Origin: DASYQD01 sp963837455 | GTDB taxonomy: Bacteria; Acidobacteriota; Thermoanaerobaculia; Multivoradales; JAIOJS01 | DNA: 64,000 nucleotides | Assembly: GCA_963837455.1 (NCBI GenBank) | Contig: CAWINM010000001.1 | Coordinates: forward strand, 1,922,001 to 1,986,000 | Reading direction: 5' to 3' | Shown here: piece after piece, positions 50,397 through 60,700 of the stretch | Numbering within the stretch: the stretch's first letter is position 1 | Layout: each line of letters starts with the position of its first letter | Notes under the pieces: model-generated | Seen by the model: the letters and a program-made list of their open reading frames with translations, nothing else | Databases searched by the model: none | What the model was told of the DNA's origin: nothing | Program-made: the position numbers and the translations under genes

Positions 50397-50545
50397 AATC
50401 GCATGGCGTGAAGGCGCAGCGGGCCAGGAGCGCCTCGAAGCGAGGGTCCACCGGCAGAAATCAGGTGCACGTCGCGCTCGCCGTACGGCTTCTCCAGCCA
50501 GTCGAGCGCCGCCTCCCGCTCGCCGAGGCCCGCGTGCCGCGGCGA
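50397..50545 (-). pseudogene. C-terminal fragment of a TPR/kinase protein, frameshifted
   Basis: Reads 'AGLGEREAALDWLEKPYGER' and 'DVHLIS', then after a one-base shift 'PVDPRFEALLARCAFTPCD' and a stop. This is the standard C-terminal end of TPR-containing acidobacterial kinases or adenylate cyclase-like proteins. No upstream part is present: the sequence changes at about 50,546, next to the intron-like repeat. Confidence 0.7.
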
Positions 50546-50551
50546 AGTTGC

Positions 50552-50582
50552 TGGCAGTGCGTCACGAGGAGGAATCCGATGG
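50552..50582 (+). repeat. Copy of the group II intron 5' end
   Basis: 31 bases identical to 35936-35967 except for one missing A. It includes TGGCA plus the GTGCGTCACG start of the intron and GGAGGAATCCGATGG. Similarity stops afterwards, so this is either a truncated intron relic or a shared exon/insertion-site motif. Confidence 0.7.
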
Positions 50583-50806
50583 CCCGTCCACGCAGCGGGT
50601 GTCACCTCGTTGTTGCCGCGGTCGGGCGAGCCCAACGGCCCAGCGTGCAGGCAACTCGAGGGTCGACCAACTGACGGGTGCGGCGCACGACGGCGCGCCC
50701 GCCACAGCCCTCAACGACGGCCGCCTCGCTCTGCTGCCCAATGCACGCCTGCGCGGCCAGCCTTCCCGAAAGACGGGTATGCTACCCCGGTACCAGAGGA
50801 GTCGCC

Positions 50807-51789
50807 ATGAAATCCCTGTCTCGCGCCGCTATCTGCTGCCTGCCGCTGCTGGTCTGTGCCGCCCCGCACAGCACTGTCGGGGCCAACAGCTTGACGAGCG
50901 CCGCCGATAACTTCCTGCAAGGTGCGGGCATCTACGCCTACGTCGCGCAAGGGTCGCTGAATCTCTACGACGTCGAGGTCGACAACAACACGATCACCGG
51001 CGCGGGCGATGCGACCGGCGCCGCAATCACCGTGATCACGGACGGCGCCGACGCCCACGTCCACATGCAGCACGTTGGCGTCCACAACAACACGTCGGCG
51101 ATGACGATCTCGAGGTCCTCGGCCGCGATCTCGCCGCCGCCGATCCCGGCCTCCAGATACACCGCGAAGCCGACAACTCGGCTGACGTCGGCGACCAGGC
51201 GGTCGCCGTCCTCGGCGGCGACGGCAACGTCGAGGGCCGGCGGTGGCTGGTGGAGAGAAACGCGGCGAGCGGCGGCGCGGCGCGCCAGGTCGAGCTGTCG
51301 GCTGGCAGTGATGGCGCGGCCTCACTCGGCGATACCCTGATCGTCGCCGGCAGCGGGGGCCTACTCGGTGGAGGCTTCGGCACCCTGCGCATCACCAATG
51401 TCACGGTCGCCGACACTCCCGGTGCGACCGGGATCGAGATGACCGACGGCGGAGGGGTCGGAACCGTCTCGTTGGCCAACTCCATCGTCTGGCCGAATGC
51501 CCTCTCGGTGGACGACCCGACGGTCACCTCCACCCACAATCTTGCCGGGGTCGACCCCCAGGTCTCGTCGACCAGCGTGGCAGACCCCTATGGCTTGCAG
51601 CCCTGGTCGCCAGCCATCGATGCTGGGACGAACACCCCTCCCGGCGGGCTCGGCCCGTTCGACGCGCGACACGCGACGCGCGTCATCGGCCCGACGGTGG
51701 ACATCGGCGCCGAGGAGTTCGGGGGAATCTTCGCGACCTCGCTCGAGGGCGGGCTGAGCGACTGGAGCTCAGCGGCCGGCGGCGGCTGA
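50807..51789 (+). pseudogene. Secreted beta-helix-type protein with frameshift near 51,090
   Basis: ATG 50807 follows GAGGAG. Signal peptide (AAICCLPLLVCAAPHSTVGA), then 'SLNLYDVEVDNNTITGAGDA' and 'DAHVHMQHVGVHNN'. At 51,082-51,100 the frame must shift; the second frame runs 'DDDLEVLGRDLAAADPGLQI', 'LRITNVTVADTPGATGIEM' and 'GTVSLANSIVWPNALSVDDP' to 'VDIGAEEFGGIFATSLEGGL' and a stop at 51789. 'N-S-I-x-W' and the terminal 'DIGAEE' are typical of right-handed parallel beta-helix surface proteins. The end 'FATSLEGGLSDWSS' is a variant of the DGFESG tail. Confidence 0.72.
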
Positions 51790-51895
51790 CGCGCGCTCCA
51801 CCGAGCGCTTCGGGCGAGCCGACGCTGCCGTTCCGTCCGAGGAGGCCCCACACCTCGCTGAGCGTGGCGAGCGCGGGCCACGTGCACCGTGCGCT

Positions 51896-51907
51896 GTCTG
51901 ACTGGTG
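51896..51907 (+). repeat. 12-mer GTCTGACTGGTG, copy 1
   Basis: First of five exact copies in 3.1 kb, all on the plus strand. It lies 27 bases before the RibD-like gene. Confidence 0.75.
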
Positions 51908-51933
51908 GCACCCGTGGCGGGAGGAGGACTTCT

Positions 51934-52497
51934 GTGCGCAGCGTGACCTATTCGATGGGCATGTCACTTGACGGCTACGTCGTCGGGCCGGACGGCAGCT
52001 TCGACTGGACGGCGCCCGACGACGAGCTCTTTCGCTCCCACATCGATGAGATCCGAGGGGTCGGCGTCTACCTGTTGGGACGGCGGCTGTACGAGACGAT
52101 GCTGTACTGGGAGACCGCCGACCAGGATCCATCCCTCGACGATTCCAGGCTCGAGTGGGCCGCGCTCTGGAAGGCCCTTCCCAAGCTGGTGTTCTCCACG
52201 ACGTTGTCGGCGGTGGAGGGCAATGCCCGCCTGGCCTCCGGCGGCCTGGCGGAGGAGATCGAGCGGTTGCGAGCGGAGCCCGGAGAACGCGACATCTGGA
52301 TCGGGGGTGCGACGCTCGCCGCCGAGGCGGCCGCGTCGGGTCTGATCGACGAGTACCGGCTCCGGGTCCACCCGGTGCTGGTCGGCGGTGGCATCCCTTT
52401 CTTTCCCCGGCGCGAGCACCGGGTGGATCTCGAGCTCGTCGAGACCCGCTCCTTCAGCTCCAGGGTCGTCTACCTCCGCTATCGCGTGGCGCGCTAG
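51934..52497 (+). CDS. RibD C-terminal/dihydrofolate reductase-like protein
   Basis: 187 residues from GTG 51934, chosen because GGAGGA stands seven bases upstream. RibD_C fold: 'SMGMSLDGYVVGPDGSFDWT', 'GVGVYLLGRRLYETMLYWE', 'DIWIGGATLAAEAAASGLID' and 'YRLRVHPVLVGGGIPFFP'. These small reductase-like proteins bind NADPH; in vivo substrates are mostly unknown. The first 70 codons are duplicated at 62648-62869. Confidence 0.9.
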   Translation: MRSVTYSMGMSLDGYVVGPDGSFDWTAPDDELFRSHIDEIRGVGVYLLGRRLYETMLYWETADQDPSLDDSRLEWAALWKALPKLVFSTTLSAVEGNARLASGGLAEEIERLRAEPGERDIWIGGATLAAEAAASGLIDEYRLRVHPVLVGGGIPFFPRREHRVDLELVETRSFSSRVVYLRYRVAR

Positions 52498-52646
52498 CCG
52501 GCTCGTCCGCCGGGCGCGGACGACCACTTCGTCCCTTAGCGCTGCTCGCGATCCCGTCCATGAACGGCAGGGCGCGAGACGATCACGCCAGCCTGAATGG
52601 CACGGTCGGGGGAACTTACCAAGCGTCCTTGACGCACAGGTCTCTA

Positions 52647-52660
52647 GTCTGACTGGTGCG
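52647..52660 (+). repeat. 12-mer GTCTGACTGGTG, copy 2 (left flank of transposase chimera)
   Basis: GTCTGACTGGTGCG, identical over 14 bases with 54318-54331. The two copies bracket the IS110/Y1 chimeric gene in direct orientation. Confidence 0.8.
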
Positions 52661-52685
52661 TGAGACTCATCTAGAAGGCTCCCCC

Positions 52686-52707
52686 TGCCGAGCGACTACG
52701 CTCGGCA
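52686..52707 (+). ncRNA. Candidate IS110 bridge-RNA hairpin
   Basis: TGCCGAGCG-ACTA-CGCTCGGCA: a perfect 9-base stem with a 4-base loop, 45 bases before the transposase ATG. IS110 elements encode a structured bridge RNA in the region upstream of the transposase, so this hairpin is a candidate part of it. The full RNA boundaries and guide loops were not determined. Confidence 0.45.
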
Positions 52708-52752
52708 AGAACCAGCTGCTTGGGAGAGCGGCTAAGAGGGAAGGAGGAGCCA

Positions 52753-54093
52753 ATGGCACTGTACTGCGGGATCGATCTGCACTCAAGCAACTGCCAGGTG
52801 GTGGTGCTCGACCAGAGCCTCGCCACGGTAGCGGAGCGCCGGCACCGCAACGATTTGGGCGAGATCGTGACATTCCTCGAGCCACACCGGGAGGAGCTCG
52901 TGGGCATCGCCGTGGAGTCGACGCGCAACTGGTACTGGCTGGTGGATGGCCTGATGGACGCCGGACATCAGCTCGATCTGGCCAACACCTCGGCGATCCA
53001 GCAGTACGAGCGATTGAAATACACCGACGATCGCCACGACGCTCGTTGGTTGGCACGACTGCGGGCGTTGGGGATCCTTCCCGAGGGCTACATCTACCCG
53101 CGCCAAGAGCGCTCGTGGCGAGACCTGCTTCGTCGCCGAGCGTTCTTGGTGCGCAGTCGGACCTCGCAGCTGCTGGCGATTCAGGCGCTCTTCGAGCAGT
53201 ACACCGGGCGTACCGCGAGTGGCAACGAGATCAAGCAGTGGACGGTCGCAGCGATCCGAGAGCAGCTCGCGGATCCGCAAGTGGTGCTGGCAGTCACCGC
53301 CATACGACGCGTGGTCGACGTCTTGAGCACGCAGATCCGGCTGCTCGAGAAGGAGGTCATCGGCCACGCCGAGCTGCGCCAGGAGTTTGCGCTGCTACGC
53401 TTCTGCTGCTACGTCAACACCAATCTCTCCAAGGAGGCGGGGCGCCTGCATCGCTGGCGCGGGCCTCTGCTTCAACGCCGGTACCAGGCGATCGCCGTCA
53501 GCAACGAGGAAGAGGCGCAGATCGGTCGCCTCCGATATCTTCTTGCCCACGGCTGCAAGGAGGGGCTGGTGGCGAGGCTTCGCGACTGGCCGGGCCCTCA
53601 CTGTGCGGACGCCCTAGCCAGCGGCGAAACCTGTGCGGGGATCTGGTTCGACCGTCACCAGGAGTGGCTTGCCCGTGTGCGCGGCGAGGAGAGGCCGCCC
53701 GACAAATTCTGCACCCGCCACGAGCTCTCCCTCGCGCCGCTCCCGTGCTGGCGACACCTGCCGCCGCTCGAGGCGCAGCGCCGCATCGCCAACCTGGTTG
53801 CGGAGATCGAGAGTGAGGCAGCCGCGCGACATCACGACGAGGGCCGCAAGCCGCTCGGCAGAGCTGGAATCCTCCGACAGGATCCGCACGATCACCCGGC
53901 GAGCAGCTCGCGCTCGCCCGCCCCTCTCGTCCACGCCGCCAGCAAGCGCGTCCGCCGCGAGATGCGGGTCGTCTACTACCAGTTCGTTGCCGCCTTCCGC
54001 GCTGCCGCGAAGCGTCTCGGCCGCGGCTGCAAGGACGTCGTCTTCCCCGACGGCTGCTTCCCGCCGCCACTGCCGTTCTGCCGCAGCGGCTGA
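52753..54093 (+). CDS. Chimera: IS110 transposase N-half fused to a Y1 (REP-associated) transposase C-half
   Basis: 446 residues from ATG 52753 with AAGGAGGAG upstream. Residues 1-216 are the DEDD RuvC-like domain of IS110: 'ALYCGIDLHSSNCQVVVLDQ' (Asp 8), 'GIAVESTRNWYWLVDGLMDA' (Glu 55), 'LKYTDDRHDARWLARLRALG' (Asp 92/96). The C-terminal Tnp_20 domain with the catalytic Ser, expected next, is absent. From ~217 the frame continues without a stop into 'YVNTNLSKEAGRLHRWRGPL', 'YLLAHGCKEGLVARLRDWPG' and 'KFCTRHELSLAPLPCWRHLP', the C-terminal part of long Y1/REP-associated tyrosine transposases, lacking their HUH motif. Neither activity is complete. Confidence 0.82.
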   Translation: MALYCGIDLHSSNCQVVVLDQSLATVAERRHRNDLGEIVTFLEPHREELVGIAVESTRNWYWLVDGLMDAGHQLDLANTSAIQQYERLKYTDDRHDARWLARLRALGILPEGYIYPRQERSWRDLLRRRAFLVRSRTSQLLAIQALFEQYTGRTASGNEIKQWTVAAIREQLADPQVVLAVTAIRRVVDVLSTQIRLLEKEVIGHAELRQEFALLRFCCYVNTNLSKEAGRLHRWRGPLLQRRYQAIAVSNEEEAQIGRLRYLLAHGCKEGLVARLRDWPGPHCADALASGETCAGIWFDRHQEWLARVRGEERPPDKFCTRHELSLAPLPCWRHLPPLEAQRRIANLVAEIESEAAARHHDEGRKPLGRAGILRQDPHDHPASSSRSPAPLVHAASKRVRREMRVVYYQFVAAFRAAAKRLGRGCKDVVFPDGCFPPPLPFCRSG

Positions 54094-54317
54094 GCCGCGC
54101 TCGCGGGCCATCGGATCGAAGAATTCAGGACCCGGGGGCTGTTCACCAGCTCCGGGGCGTCGCTCGCCTCCCCACCAGGCATCGCCGCGCTCGACCTCGT
54201 CGTGCCCTCTCCGCTCGACAGTCGCTGACCGCGGATCGGTCCCCCCCTCGCGGGTGATGGTATGCGGCACTTCAAGACCCCGCTGACCGGCCTCGGCGGC
54301 CTCCCGAGTCGATCTTG

Positions 54318-54331
54318 TCTGACTGGTGCGC
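54318..54331 (+). repeat. 12-mer GTCTGACTGGTG, copy 3 (right flank)
   Basis: GTCTGACTGGTGCG, identical to 52647-52660, 225 bases after the chimera stop. Confidence 0.8.
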
Positions 54332-54370
54332 ACCCTGGTCCCGCCCCCCGACTCGTCTTGTCCGAATCCT

Positions 54371-54384
54371 GTCTGACTGGTGTG
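54371..54384 (+). repeat. 12-mer GTCTGACTGGTG, copy 4
   Basis: GTCTGACTGGTGTG, 53 bases after copy 3; leads into GGTGTGTGGCACC. Confidence 0.75.
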
Positions 54385-54975
54385 TGGCACCGTGGCCCCC
54401 GCGCTCGGGGCTCATCAACCTGACTTCGGACAAGAAAGGCTCCGCCATGTCCCCCCCTTTCTGTTGAACAGGGAGCGAGCGGCTGCTCGCAGAATGGCCG
54501 ACGAGGTGTCGCCTTCGACGCTCATGGGAAGCTGCAGGTAGGCGAGTTGAAATTGTCCCCGCTGATGATCAACGTGCCGCTGGAGCTGCCAGGGTTTTGG
54601 GAAGTCGCGTAGGCAGCGGTCTGCGCCTGGGTGGCCGGCGACGTGGCGAAGCCGTGAAGGGCGAAATTGTTGGTGCCGGCTACAGTGCCCTGCTTGCGCA
54701 ACCCGATCCCCTCCGGGGAGAGGCCGACGCCGGCGCTGGTATTGCCCGCGATGTTCAGGCAGACCGAGTCGTTGAGGCTGACGGCGTTGCCGGCGTCGAC
54801 ACGAATGCCGTTCCGGTTGCCGGCAAGCGGTGCTGCCACCGTGTTGTTCTGTATCTTCGCCCGCACCGTGCCACTCGCGTCGCGCGCCGTGACCAAGATG
54901 CCGTTGCCGTCGGTCTGGGAAATGTTGTTGTTGGTGATGGTGACCGTCATGTTCGGCGTGTCGGTGGCGCCGAAC

Positions 54976-54987
54976 GTCTGACTGGTG
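54976..54987 (+). repeat. 12-mer GTCTGACTGGTG, copy 5, inside the adhesin gene
   Basis: Exact copy within coding sequence for the beta-helix end ('GAGTSQTFGATD' on the minus strand); may be coincidental. Confidence 0.5.
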
Positions 54988-57749
54988 CCGGCTCCGATCC
55001 CCTGTGCACCGGCTTGATTGTTGGCAACGACGAAGTTGTTGTTGATCGTGGCCGTCGACGTGGTGTTGCCGAGCACGCTATGCGTGATCCCGGCGCCGAT
55101 GACATTGGTGATCGGGTTGGCCGCGGTGCCGTTGTTGGAGATGTCGAAGTTGCCCTGCCCCTTGCCATTGACTGTCGCGCCGATGCCGAAGGCACCGATC
55201 TTGTTTGCAGAGCTGAAACCGGCGACGCGGTTCCCGGTGATGGAGATGATGTTGGTGGCACTGCCAGCTGTTCCGAAAACGCCAGCCGGACCAGCGGCGT
55301 TGCCGTTGCCGCCAGACGCCAAGATCCCATTGGCGCTCGGGAAGTTGGAGATGATGTTGTTGGCGATCGTCGCCTTAGTGACGTTGGCAACCGTCGTCGC
55401 AGAGCCGAAAGCGACGAAGCGGATGCCGCTGCCCTTCGAGGTTGCCGTCGAATTCGAGCTGGTGATCGTGTTATTCGAGATCGCGGCGTCGGCGATCGTG
55501 CCGTTGAAGTTGAAGATGTCAACGCCGTGATAGAGAGCGTTCGTCAGCGAGTTTCCAGTAATGGTCACTGTTCCGGCCAAGTTGTTCTCGGTTCCCGCCG
55601 AGGTGGCATTGAACGCGATGTTCGATTCATCGCTTCCGCCGCCCGTGCCCGAGTTGTTGATCGACCCGTTGGTGAAGGTGAAGTTCGTCACCGTCGTTCC
55701 CTTGACGCCGCTGCCCGCGGTGTTCTGAATATTCACCCAGTTAAACGACGGGCTGAGGGTCGAGGTGAGCGAGATGCCGTGGCTCGTTGTGTTCTGGATC
55801 GTTCCACCCGAGCTCGCCGAGCCCGTCCCGAGGACGCTCAAGCTGCCGCTGGCGCCCGTGCTGTTCAGCACGATCCCGCTGGCGGCGCCGTTCGCGGAGA
55901 TGCTCTTGAATTGGAGCCCCGCCGCCCCGATCATCGTGCTCGCCACGTTGAGCGCCGTCCCTGTCGTCGAGGTGAGCGTGCTGTTGGTGTTCGTCGCCGT
56001 CACCGTGCCGCCGCCGGTGGCGTTGAAGGCGGTGCTGCTGCCGCTGGAGAGCGTCAGCGCGCCGGTGAAGCTGATCGTCGAGCCGGTGTTGGTGGTCAGG
56101 TCGACGCCCTTGCCGGTCGTCGTGTTGAGGGTGCCGGCGTAGCTGATCGTCGCGTTGCTGCTCCCTACCTGGAAGCCGGTGCCGCTCGTGCCGGAGACGC
56201 TGCTCCCCGAGTTGTCCGAGAAGGTGCCGGTGACACTGTTGAAGGCAGCGCCAGTGCTCGCACTGTTCGTGCTGCTGATCGACTGCCAGAGGAAGTTGTT
56301 CATCGCCACGGTGGAGAGGCTCACCGCCGGGCCGCTAACGGCCGTGACGGTGGCGACGGGAGAGATGACGCCAGGGAAGCCGATCCGGAAGCCTGCGGAG
56401 CCGGTATAGGGGGTCGTACCGGAGGCAGACAGGCCGGCGCCGGCGTCGGCGAAGATGTCGAGGTCGGTGAATCCCAGGTCGCCCGCGACGCTGGTGAGCA
56501 CCATGCCCGAAGCGCCGACGCCGTTGCCCGAGGCGCCGATGACCGTGGTGCCGCCGGAGACGGTCTGGAAGGTGCCGCTGGGCGTGGCGTCGAAGATGGC
56601 GGAGGTGACGAGGACGCCGGAGCCGACGGTGTTGCCGCTCACCCCGTTGTTGGCGAAGCTGGTGATCGTCGTCGTGCCGGCGGCCGAGCCGTCGACGACG
56701 ATGCCCGAGCCGGCGGCGGTGACGGCTTCGCTGTCGATGGCGAGCCGGAGCGCGGCGGCGCCGGCGGCGGTGCGCGCGTCGAGGGCGTTGGCGGCGCTCG
56801 AGATGGTGTTGGTGGAGGCCGTCAAGGTGACGGTGCCGGCGGCGTTGGTGGTCACCGAGACGCCGTTCCTCGTCGACGTCACGGTGTCGTTCTGCACCGT
56901 CGCGGTGTAGGTGGCGGTGGTGCTGGCGGCGAAGTTGATGCCCTTGCCCGTGGCGCCGCGAATGTTGTCGTCGCTGATGGTGACACTCACCATGTTGGCG
57001 CCGGTGGCAGTGACGTCGATGGCGTTGGAGGTCGCGCCGGTCGTTTCGAGGTCGACGCCCTTGATCTCCACGAAGTTGCGATTGCCGGCCGTGGCGGGAA
57101 TCGACACCGCCGGGGTGCTCGCCACCGTCGACCGGATGCGCGGCTTGTTGGTGGCGGTCACCAGCGGTGTGCCGAAGCCGGTGACGTCGAGGTCGATGCC
57201 CTGGCCCCAGAGCTTTTGGCTGTCCTTGAGCGTGATGGAGCCGCTGAGCGGCGTCGTACCGGTGTTGCCCTCGAAGACGTAGATGATGTCGCCGGCGTTG
57301 GTGGTCGCCGCGTTGAACGCCGCGATCGAGTCGAAGGCGTTGGTCGAGCGGCCGTCGCCACCGGCGGGGTTGTTGGCGTCGACGACGTCGCGGATGTACC
57401 AGACCACGAGGCCGACGGTGATGTTGACCGTGCCGGTGGTTGCGTCTTGCGTGTCGGTGACCTGGTAGGTGAACGAGTCCGTGCCGGTGAAGCCGGCCGC
57501 CGGCACGTAGGTGAACGCTCCGTCGGTGGCGATCGAGTAGCTGCCGCCATTGCCGGTGGTGCCGGAGGCCGCCACCACGCTGAGCGCACCCGGGCCGTCG
57601 GTATCCGTCGGCACCGCTTTGTCCTTCAGACCCTGGGCGTCGCTCCATGAGGCGACGCCAGGGAGGGTCGCTCCCTTGACGTGCAGCTGGGTGTTGCCCG
57701 GAGTGGTGTAGGTGATGGGATTGGTGGTCAGCTGCGGCGGGATGTTGAC

Positions 57750-60700
57750 GTGGGTGATGGCGATGGTGAACGTCTGCGCGGCCGAGGTGTCGACGCCGCC
57801 GTTGGCGGTGCCGCCGTTGTCCTGCAGCGTGATGGTGATGGTGGCGGTCAGGGTGCCGGCGGCGCCCTGAATGGCCGGGGTGTAGGTGAGCACGCCGGTC
57901 GGAGAGATCGCCGGCCCGGCAGCGAACATCCCCGGGTTGGTGTTGCCGGTGACGTTGAAGTGCACCGTCTGGCCCGACTCGTCGGGCGGTCCGGGGGAGA
58001 TGGCGGTCGCCCACGGGTTGACGGTGATGGCGCCCGCGTTGTCGAAGCCGCTCTGGTCGGCGCCCTTGGTGGAGGAGGGCGCGTCGTTGACGCCGGTCAC
58101 CGTGATGACGAAGGTCTGCGCCGGCGAGGTGTCGACGCCACCGTTGGCGGTGCCGCCGTCGTCCTGGAGAGTGATCGTGATGGTGGCGGCGCCGCTGACG
58201 TTGGCCGCGGGCGTGTAGGTGAGCACGCCAGTCGGCGAGATCGTCGGCCCGGCGGAGAACAGGGCCGAGTTGGTGTTGCCGGTGACGTTGAAGTGCACGG
58301 TCTGGCCCGACTCGTTGGCCGGCCCGGGCGAGATCGCCGTCGCCCATGGGGTCACCGTCTGCGGTCCGGCATCCTCGAGCACCGTCTGATCGGCGCCCTT
58401 GGTGAACGACGGCACGTCGTTGACGCTCGTCACGGTGATGACGAAGCTCTGCGGCGCCGAGGTGTCGACGCCGCCGTTGGCGGTGCCACCGTTGTCCATG
58501 AGGTCGATGGTGATCGTCGCCGTGCCGTTGGCGTCGGCCGCCGGCGTGTAGGTGAGCACGCCGGTAGAGGAGATCGCTGGGGCGGCGGAGAACAAGGCCG
58601 GGTTGGTGTCGCCGGTGACGTTGAAGGTCAGCGTCTGCCCCGACTCGTTGGCCGGTCCCGCCGAGATGCCCGTCGCCCACGGATTGACGGTCTGCGGCCC
58701 GGCGTCCTCGAGCACCGTCGGGTCGGCGCCCTTGGTGAACGACGGCGCGTCGTTGACGCTCGTCACGGTGATGACGAAACTCTGCGGCGCCGAGGTGTCC
58801 TGGCCACCGTTGGCGGTGCCGCCGTTGTCCATGAGGTCGAGGGTGAGGGTCGCCGTACCGTTGGCGTTGGCCGCCGGCGTGTAGGTGAGCACTCCCGCCG
58901 GCGAGATCGCCGGGCCGGCGGAAAACAGCGACGGGTTGGTGTTGCCGGTGACGTTGAAGGTGAGCGGTCTGCCCCGACTCGTTGGGCGGCCCCGCCGAGA
59001 TCCCGGTCGCCCACGGGTTGACCGTCTGCGCTCCGGCGTCCTCGAGCACCGTCTGGTCGGCACCCTTGGTGAAGGTGGGCGCGTGGTTGATGCAGGTCAC
59101 CGTCACCGACACCGTCGCCGTCGAGGTCCCTGGGGTGAGCTGATAGGTGAAGGTGTCGGCCGGGCCCGAGAGGCTGTTGCAGTAGTCGGCGTTGGGCGTG
59201 TAAGTGAGCCCTGTGTAAGGGCCCGGACCGGCAGGCGTGAGCGCGACGGTACCGTTGGCGGGTGACGTGAAGGAGGCAACGTTCTTCGGGCCGCCGTCGG
59301 GGTCGGTGTCGTTGGCCAGCACGTCGATCGCCGTGGCGGCGGCGTTCTCGTTCACGGTGGCCGCGTCGTTGACCGCCGTCGGCGGCGTGTCCACCGAGAC
59401 GAGATGCACGGTGGCGGTCGCCGCCACGGAAGGATCGCTGCCGTCGTTGGCGACGAAGTGGATGATGCGGTCGGTGGTGCTCGGCGCGTTCGAGGTGTCG
59501 AGGTACTTGACCGTGCGCAGGACGGTGACGAAGTCGGCGATCGGCGCTGAGCCCGCCGCGGTGATGGTGAGGATGCCGGAGCCCGGCACCGTCGTGGTGT
59601 CGTAGGGCTGGACGGTGAGCGCCGGGGCGCCGGTGGCGTCCGCCGTCAACGTCTCCGCGCCGACGTCGAGCAGGTTGGTGAGGGTCACCGTCAGCGAGGT
59701 GAGCGTCGCGGTGTCGACGTCGTTGATCGTCGCGTCGACGTCCTCGGTGAGCGTTGCCGCGTCTCCCTCGGTGAGGGTGAGCTCCCAGTTGGGTCGGTGG
59801 GTGCCGCTGTTGTTGGCATCGAGGTCGACCACCGGCGGATCGTTGACCGCCGTCACGTTGACGTTGAAGGTCTGCGGTGGCGAGGTGTCGGCGCCGCCGT
59901 TGGCGGTGCCGCCGTCGTCCATCAGCACGAGCGTGATCGCCGCCGTGCCGTTGGCATCCGGCGCCGAGGTGAAGGTCAAGGTGCCCGTCGCCGACACCGC
60001 GGGGGCGACCGTGAACAGCGACGGGTTGGTGTTGCCGGTGACGATGAAGGTGAGCACCTGGGAGGCCTCGTTGGCCGGCCCCGGCGAGATCGCCGTCGCC
60101 CACGGGGTGACCGTCTGCGCTCCGGCGTCCTCGTTGACGGTGACGTCCGCGCCCTGGGTGAACGAAGGCGGCTGGTTGACGTGGCTGACGGTGATGGTGA
60201 AGCTCTGCGGCGCCGAGGTGTCGACGCCGCCGTTGGCCGTGCCGCCGTTGTCCTGCAGGTCGAGCGTGATCGTCGCGGTGCCGAAGCTGTTCACCGCCGG
60301 CGTGAAGGTGAGCACGCCCGTGGGTGAGATCGACGGGGCGGCCGAGAAGAGGCCCGGATTGGTGTCGCCGGTGACGTTGAAGGTGACCGTCTGACCGGAC
60401 TCGTCCGGCGGGCCCGGCGAGATCGCCGTCGCCCACGGATTGACCGTCTGCGGCCCGGCATTCTCGAGCACCGTCGGGTCGGCTCCCTTGGTGAAGCTCG
60501 GCGCGTCGTTGACCGCCGTCACGGTGATGACGAAGCTCTGCGGCGCCGAGGTGTCGACGCCGCCGTTGGCGGTGCCGCCGTCGTCCTGGGCCTCCAGGGT
60601 GATCGTCGCCGTGCCGTTGGCGTCGGCCGCCGGCGTGTAGGTCAGGTCGCCGGTCGACGACACCGCCGGGCCGGCCGAGAACAGCGACGGGTTGGTGTTC

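Larger units (their letters stand above)
54094..54521. other. Gene-free region carrying two copies of GTCTGACTGGTG
   Basis: No protein-like frame. Contains 12-mer copies at 54318 and 54371 and the sequence GGTGTGTGGCACC just after the second, a partial dyad like those mobilised by REP-associated transposases. The adhesin gene ends at 54522 on the other strand. Confidence 0.5.

Noticed and set aside
52753..54093. Calling the whole frame an intact IS110 transposase
   Set aside because: The C-terminal serine (Tnp_20) domain is missing and replaced by Y1-transposase-like sequence.
54597..57650. Long plus-strand frame opposite the adhesin gene
   Set aside because: Gly/Arg/Ala/Val-rich composition without domains; it mirrors the repetitive minus-strand coding sequence in GC-rich DNA.
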